DNA from: an uncultured Flavobacteriales bacterium
Lineage (GTDB): Bacteria; Bacteroidota; Bacteroidia; Flavobacteriales_G; Salibacteraceae
Reading direction: 5' to 3'
DNA: 64,000 bases
NCBI GenBank assembly: GCA_943788145.1
Contig: CALSPD010000022.1
Coordinates: 1-64,000, forward strand
In this document: positions 61,441 through 64,000 of the stretch, piece after piece
How the letters are laid out: each line of letters opens with the position of its first letter
How positions within the stretch are numbered: position 1 is the first letter of the stretch
Program-made: the position numbers and the translations under genes
The notes under the pieces: generated by a model
Told to the model about the DNA's origin: nothing
The model's input: the letters and a program-made list of their open reading frames with translations, nothing else
Database searches by the model: none

Positions 61441-62031
61441 ATGATTCATCCACATACTGAATTGAAGTTTATCAGTCGAGAAGTTGGTTATGGCGTTGTC
61501 GCCACCGAGCTAATTCCTGCTGGAACCATTACTTGGGTTTTAGACAAACTTGATCGAGCCTTTAGTCCTGAGGATTTTGCCAATTTGGACCCCTTGTATC
61601 AGGATATTTTGGACACTTATACATACCGAAACAGCAACGGAAACATGATTTTATGCTGGGATAATGGTCGATTTGTGAATCATAGTTTCAATTCGAGTTG
61701 CCTCTCAACGGCTTATGATTTTGAAGTGGCAGTTCGCGATATTCATCCTGGAGAACAACTAACGGACGACTATGGATACCTAAACATTTCAGCTCCATTT
61801 AGAGGTATTGATGAGGGAACAGAGCGAAAGGTCGTTTACCCAGATGACTTGCTTCATTATGCTGATGTATGGGACAAACAGATCCTCAACGTATTTCCTC
61901 AAATTCTAAAGCTAAATCAGCCGCTATCGTCCATTCTACCTAAGTCTACTTGGGATGAAATCAAGGAGATAAACGCGGGAAGGAAGAACATAGAATCGAT
62001 CGCAAAAAACTTCTATTCTGGGAGTAAGTAA
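61441..62031 (+). CDS. SET-domain protein (lysine methyltransferase-like)
   Basis: The 196-residue protein carries a SET domain at about residues 5-115: GYGVVATELIPAGTITWV (cofactor loop), RFVNHSFNSSC with the pseudoknot NHS, and GEQLTDDYGY with the catalytic Tyr. The cysteine-rich post-SET region is absent. The last ~75 residues are helical. Bacterial SET proteins of this small type may methylate ribosomal or other proteins; the target is unknown. Confidence 0.85.
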   Translation: MIHPHTELKFISREVGYGVVATELIPAGTITWVLDKLDRAFSPEDFANLDPLYQDILDTYTYRNSNGNMILCWDNGRFVNHSFNSSCLSTAYDFEVAVRDIHPGEQLTDDYGYLNISAPFRGIDEGTERKVVYPDDLLHYADVWDKQILNVFPQILKLNQPLSSILPKSTWDEIKEINAGRKNIESIAKNFYSGSK

Positions 62032-62039
62032 GCTAGCGT

Positions 62040-62073
62040 TTGAATAATTGTTCTAAAACATATTTTTGACGTT
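62040..62073 (+). promoter_or_regulatory. Complete promoter, leaderless type
   Basis: TTG (62040-62042), 18-base spacer, TATTTTTG (62061-62068), then ACGTT and the ATG at 62074. Both elements match the Bacteroidota consensus perfectly, and the expected transcription start is within a base or two of the start codon. Confidence 0.6.
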
Positions 62074-62526
62074 ATGAAAAATATCGCGCTTGTTCTCTTA
62101 ATCGGATCATTTGGCTGGAGTTGCCAGAAGATGCCAAAAGCATGCATAGAATTATCCCCATCAAATGACGTAACTGTTTTTGATGAGGTTCGACTCAATT
62201 CCTGCTCGGAGGATGCCTACTGGTATAGTTGGGAAATAGAAGATGAATTGAACGGTACAGCCATCAGCCAACAATATGGCAGTGAATCCGTTGATTTTAT
62301 TTGGAAGGATGACGGAACGTTCAATATTACGTTGCGGGTGCAATCTGAAAAAATGAAAAAAGAAGACGAAACAAGCACCTTTATTACCGTCAATGATGTG
62401 TGTTACACATGCTCGAATGGAACCAATAGCACTGATATTTGTTATAGTGACTATGATGACAAAGCCACATTCGATGCATCTAAGAATAATTTAGAAGCTG
62501 CTGGGTTTCCTTGCGTCAAACAATAA
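62074..62526 (+). CDS. PKD-like lipoprotein
   Basis: The 150-residue lipoprotein (IGSFGWSC, Cys17) has one PKD-like sandwich: CIELSPSNDVTVFDEVRLNS, YWYSWEIEDELNGT and GTFNITLRVQSEKM. A cysteine-containing tail follows (CYTCSNGTNSTDICYSDYDD, then AAGFPCVK). It resembles the lipoprotein at 48741 in size and layout. Function unknown. The ankyrin frame begins around its stop. Confidence 0.75.
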   Translation: MKNIALVLLIGSFGWSCQKMPKACIELSPSNDVTVFDEVRLNSCSEDAYWYSWEIEDELNGTAISQQYGSESVDFIWKDDGTFNITLRVQSEKMKKEDETSTFITVNDVCYTCSNGTNSTDICYSDYDDKATFDASKNNLEAAGFPCVKQ

Positions 62527-62974
62527 ACCTGCAATCGTTTCAAAAGCCACCATACCAGACTTAGAAATATTTTTTCAGGCGTGTAAATCGAACAATTTAG
62601 TAGTTGTCGAACGATGCATTTCAGAGTCGAGTTTCGACATCGAATCACGATCGCCAGAAGGTTGGTCGGGGTTAATTATTGCTTGTTTCAATCAAAATAT
62701 GGCCGTGGCATCCTTTCTAATTGAAAAGGGCGCAGATGTGAATGCCACTACTTCCAAGGGCACGACCGTTTTCATGTATGCGAAAACCGCTGTTCAAGAC
62801 GATCCAACTCAAACTGAAATACTCGAGCTTCTTCTCCAAAATGGTGCTGATATCAATGCAAAATGTACCGTTCGGGGCTGGACGGTCTTAGATTATGTCA
62901 TTCGAAATGAAGCGCACGAGCTACAGTTGTGGTTGACTAAAAAAGGAGCGAAAAAAGGTTCTGAATTGAATTGA
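62525..62974 (+). CDS. Ankyrin-repeat protein, start codon not identified
   Basis: An ATG exists only at 62699, inside the second repeat. The same frame upstream is open and clearly coding: KPAIVSKATIPDLEIFFQAC, NNLVVVERCISESSFDIESR and PEGWSGLIIACFNQN are the N-terminal ankyrin units. The later units read VASFLIEKGADVNATTSKGT and ELLLQNGADINAKC. No ATG, GTG or TTG lies between the last in-frame stop (just before 62.5 kb) and this region, so the start is lost, non-standard, or displaced by an indel near the lipoprotein stop. About 150 residues, four repeats. Partner unknown. Confidence 0.65.
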   Translation, partial: KPAIVSKATIPDLEIFFQACKSNNLVVVERCISESSFDIESRSPEGWSGLIIACFNQNMAVASFLIEKGADVNATTSKGTTVFMYAKTAVQDDPTQTEILELLLQNGADINAKCTVRGWTVLDYVIRNEAHELQLWLTKKGAKKGSELN

Positions 62975-62977
62975 CTA

Positions 62978-62985
62978 TAAGTTTG
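62978..62985 (+). promoter_or_regulatory. -7 box of trmL
   Basis: TAAGTTTG, a perfect TAnnTTTG match, lies 22 bases before the trmL ATG. No -33 TTG at the right distance. Confidence 0.4.
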
Positions 62986-63007
62986 AATTAATATTCACCC
63001 ATCATTC

Positions 63008-63466
63008 ATGCCCTTAAACATTGTTCTACTCGAGCCAGAAATACCGAATAACACCGGGAACATTGGTCGTTTAAGTTTAGCTTCTGGTTCAATACTTCAC
63101 CTTATTAAGCCATTTGGTTTTGAATTAAGCGATAGCCGCGTAAAACGCGCAGGACTAGATTATTGGCAACATATAGAGCTTAATATTTATGAAAACTTCG
63201 AAGCTTTCATGGTGCAGCATGGTGCGAAAAAAATCGCGTTCCTATCGAGTCATGGAATAAAGGATTACACATCCATTCCATTTGAAGATGATCTTTTCTT
63301 AGTATTTGGCAAGGAATCCGTTGGATTGCCAAAATCCATCATTGACATAAATAGCGAACACCTTTACAAAATCCCATTATTTAGTCCTCACATTCGTAGC
63401 CTCAACCTAGCAAACGCTGTTGGAATTGTGGTGTATGAAGGCATTCGTCAATTAAACAACGTCTAA
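63008..63466 (+). CDS. trmL: tRNA (cytidine/uridine-34 2'-O) methyltransferase TrmL
   Basis: The 152-residue SPOUT enzyme methylates the ribose of the wobble base in tRNA-Leu. The family landmarks are all present: NIVLLEPEIPNNTGNIGRL at the start, RAGLDYW, the knot region with LVFGKESVGLP and IPLFSPHIRSLNLANAVGIV at the C-terminus. Length equals E. coli TrmL. The gene is undamaged and has its own -7 box. Confidence 0.95.
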   Translation: MPLNIVLLEPEIPNNTGNIGRLSLASGSILHLIKPFGFELSDSRVKRAGLDYWQHIELNIYENFEAFMVQHGAKKIAFLSSHGIKDYTSIPFEDDLFLVFGKESVGLPKSIIDINSEHLYKIPLFSPHIRSLNLANAVGIVVYEGIRQLNNV

Positions 63467-63512
63467 TAACGTAAGTGTTATTTTCGTCCTTAACTGTTTA
63501 CCTTCCATCAAC

Positions 63513-63854
63513 ATGGCCATAAAACCATTAAACAAATACCTCCGAATCAACGGTATTTTTTCGTTCTTGAGCGGTTTCACTCTGCTTTTCGCTTCGGAAT
63601 ACTTGGATTCATTTTTTGGCATACTTAATCCCTTTGTCTTACCCATTTTGGGGCTAAATCTTTTAATCTTCGCTATTTATGTCTGGTACGTTGCACAAAA
63701 GCAGCTAACAAATAAACCACTCGTGAATGTGATCCTTGTTTTAGATGGTCTTTGGGTGACTGGAAGTCTACTTTTAATTCAGTTTAATCCCTTTCACCTC
63801 ACAAGTAAAGGAATGGCTGTAATTGGCCTTATAGCCATGTGGATTGCCTTTTAG
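63513..63854 (+). CDS. Small four-helix membrane protein
   Basis: The 113-residue protein has four hydrophobic segments (INGIFSFLSGFTLLFASEYL, FVLPILGLNLLIFAIYVWYV, VNVILVLDGLWVTGSLLLIQ, MAVIGLIAMWIAF). The start KPLNKYLRINGIFS is like small SPW/DoxX-like integral membrane proteins, but I cannot name the family with certainty. It is followed by a hairpin terminator. Confidence 0.65.
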   Translation: MAIKPLNKYLRINGIFSFLSGFTLLFASEYLDSFFGILNPFVLPILGLNLLIFAIYVWYVAQKQLTNKPLVNVILVLDGLWVTGSLLLIQFNPFHLTSKGMAVIGLIAMWIAF

Positions 63855-63908
63855 GGTACATGCAATTCAAACACAATCGAATTGGCTTTTAAGTCCTAGT
63901 TCTAAGTT

Positions 63909-63934
63909 AATGGCCAATCAAGCATGGCCATTTT
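63909..63934 (+). terminator. Hairpin terminator
   Basis: AATGGCC and GGCCATT form a 7-bp stem with a 10-base loop, followed by TT. It stands 55 bases after the membrane protein gene. Confidence 0.5.
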
Positions 63935-63962
63935 AAAACTAACCTGCTCAATTTCAAATGAA

Positions 63963-64000
63963 ATGACCGTAAAAGAAATAATGACTGAACTCGAGGGATA
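63963..64000 (+). CDS. DNA alkylation repair protein, N-terminal start (cut by window edge)
   Basis: Only twelve codons are inside the window: MTVKEIMTELEG. This is the characteristic opening of the HEAT-like AlkD-type DNA alkylation repair proteins of Bacteroidota (M-T-x-K-E-x-M-x-x-L-E). The rest lies beyond the right edge. With so few residues the call is tentative. Confidence 0.5.
   Translation, partial: MTVKEIMTELEG

Overview
The window is a 64 kb piece of a Bacteroidota chromosome, most likely a marine or aquatic member of the Flavobacteriales. Several things point there: many secreted proteins carry type IX secretion (T9SS) C-terminal sorting domains, a PorV-like T9SS outer-membrane protein is present, the RpoD-type sigma factor is the short Bacteroidota form, a YtxJ bacillithiol-system protein is encoded, and the promoters fit the Bacteroidota pattern TTG-N18..21-TAnnTTTG with almost no Shine-Dalgarno sequences. 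No tRNA, rRNA or CRISPR array was seen.

Layout. 0-4.2 kb: LemA (cut by the left edge), a frameshifted BNR/sialidase-like T9SS protein, an AlkA-type glycosylase, a frameshifted response regulator and an orphan SecDF-P1-like lipoprotein. 4.3-8.8 kb: an RNA and cold-adaptation block with a small basic protein, an RRM protein, a divergent sigma-70 and two divergently transcribed DEAD-box helicases. 8.8-14 kb: a chimeric cphA/LamG remnant, a kelch-type T9SS protein, a 54-aa CxGCGS microprotein and small lipoproteins. 14-23 kb: a TPR protein, gyrA, clpC and recQ, the last two sitting in a zone dense with indels. 23-26.2 kb: a very long tandem-repeat secreted protein. 26.3-32.3 kb: a cobalamin-riboswitch-controlled outer-membrane B12 uptake operon (DUF4465 protein, second surface protein, BtuB-like receptor, BtuG-like propeller, lipoprotein). 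33-35 kb: HMG-CoA lyase and pyrD. 35.2-36.2 kb: an intact IS1595-family element placed between a promoter and a PKD lipoprotein gene. 37.6-41.7 kb: acuI, a KAS III-like enzyme and acs. 41.8-44.9 kb: DUF1801, TfoX-N, PorV and CorA. 45-49 kb: DUF6155, a 904-aa BNR T9SS protein and lipoproteins. 49-53 kb: a CvfB-like S1 protein and a LytTR two-component system with DUF4288 and LiaF-like genes. 53-64 kb: a BaiN-type flavoprotein, YtxJ, an S41 peptidase, DUF5362, a GNAT gene with an amber stop, DUF2892, a SanA chimera, VOC, SET, ankyrin, TrmL and the start of a DNA alkylation repair gene.

How the genes work together. The clearest functional unit is the B12 operon: riboswitch, surface-exposed binding proteins and TonB receptor, with overlapping ATGA junctions. 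The acs/KAS III/acuI run looks like short-chain acyl-CoA metabolism. PorV would export the CTD-tagged cargo proteins scattered through the window.

Two cross-cutting observations stand out. First, a TAnnTTTG-like -7 box lies only 4-5 nt before the start codon of about ten unrelated genes, which predicts leaderless mRNAs, some starting with TTG. Second, gene damage is frequent and of three kinds: single-base indels (many in homopolymers, with one dense cluster at 20.6-23.1 kb), two in-frame TAG codons followed by C, and two head-to-tail gene chimeras. The indels look like consensus error of a long-read or low-coverage assembly. The ambers and chimeras are more likely real, but need reads to decide.
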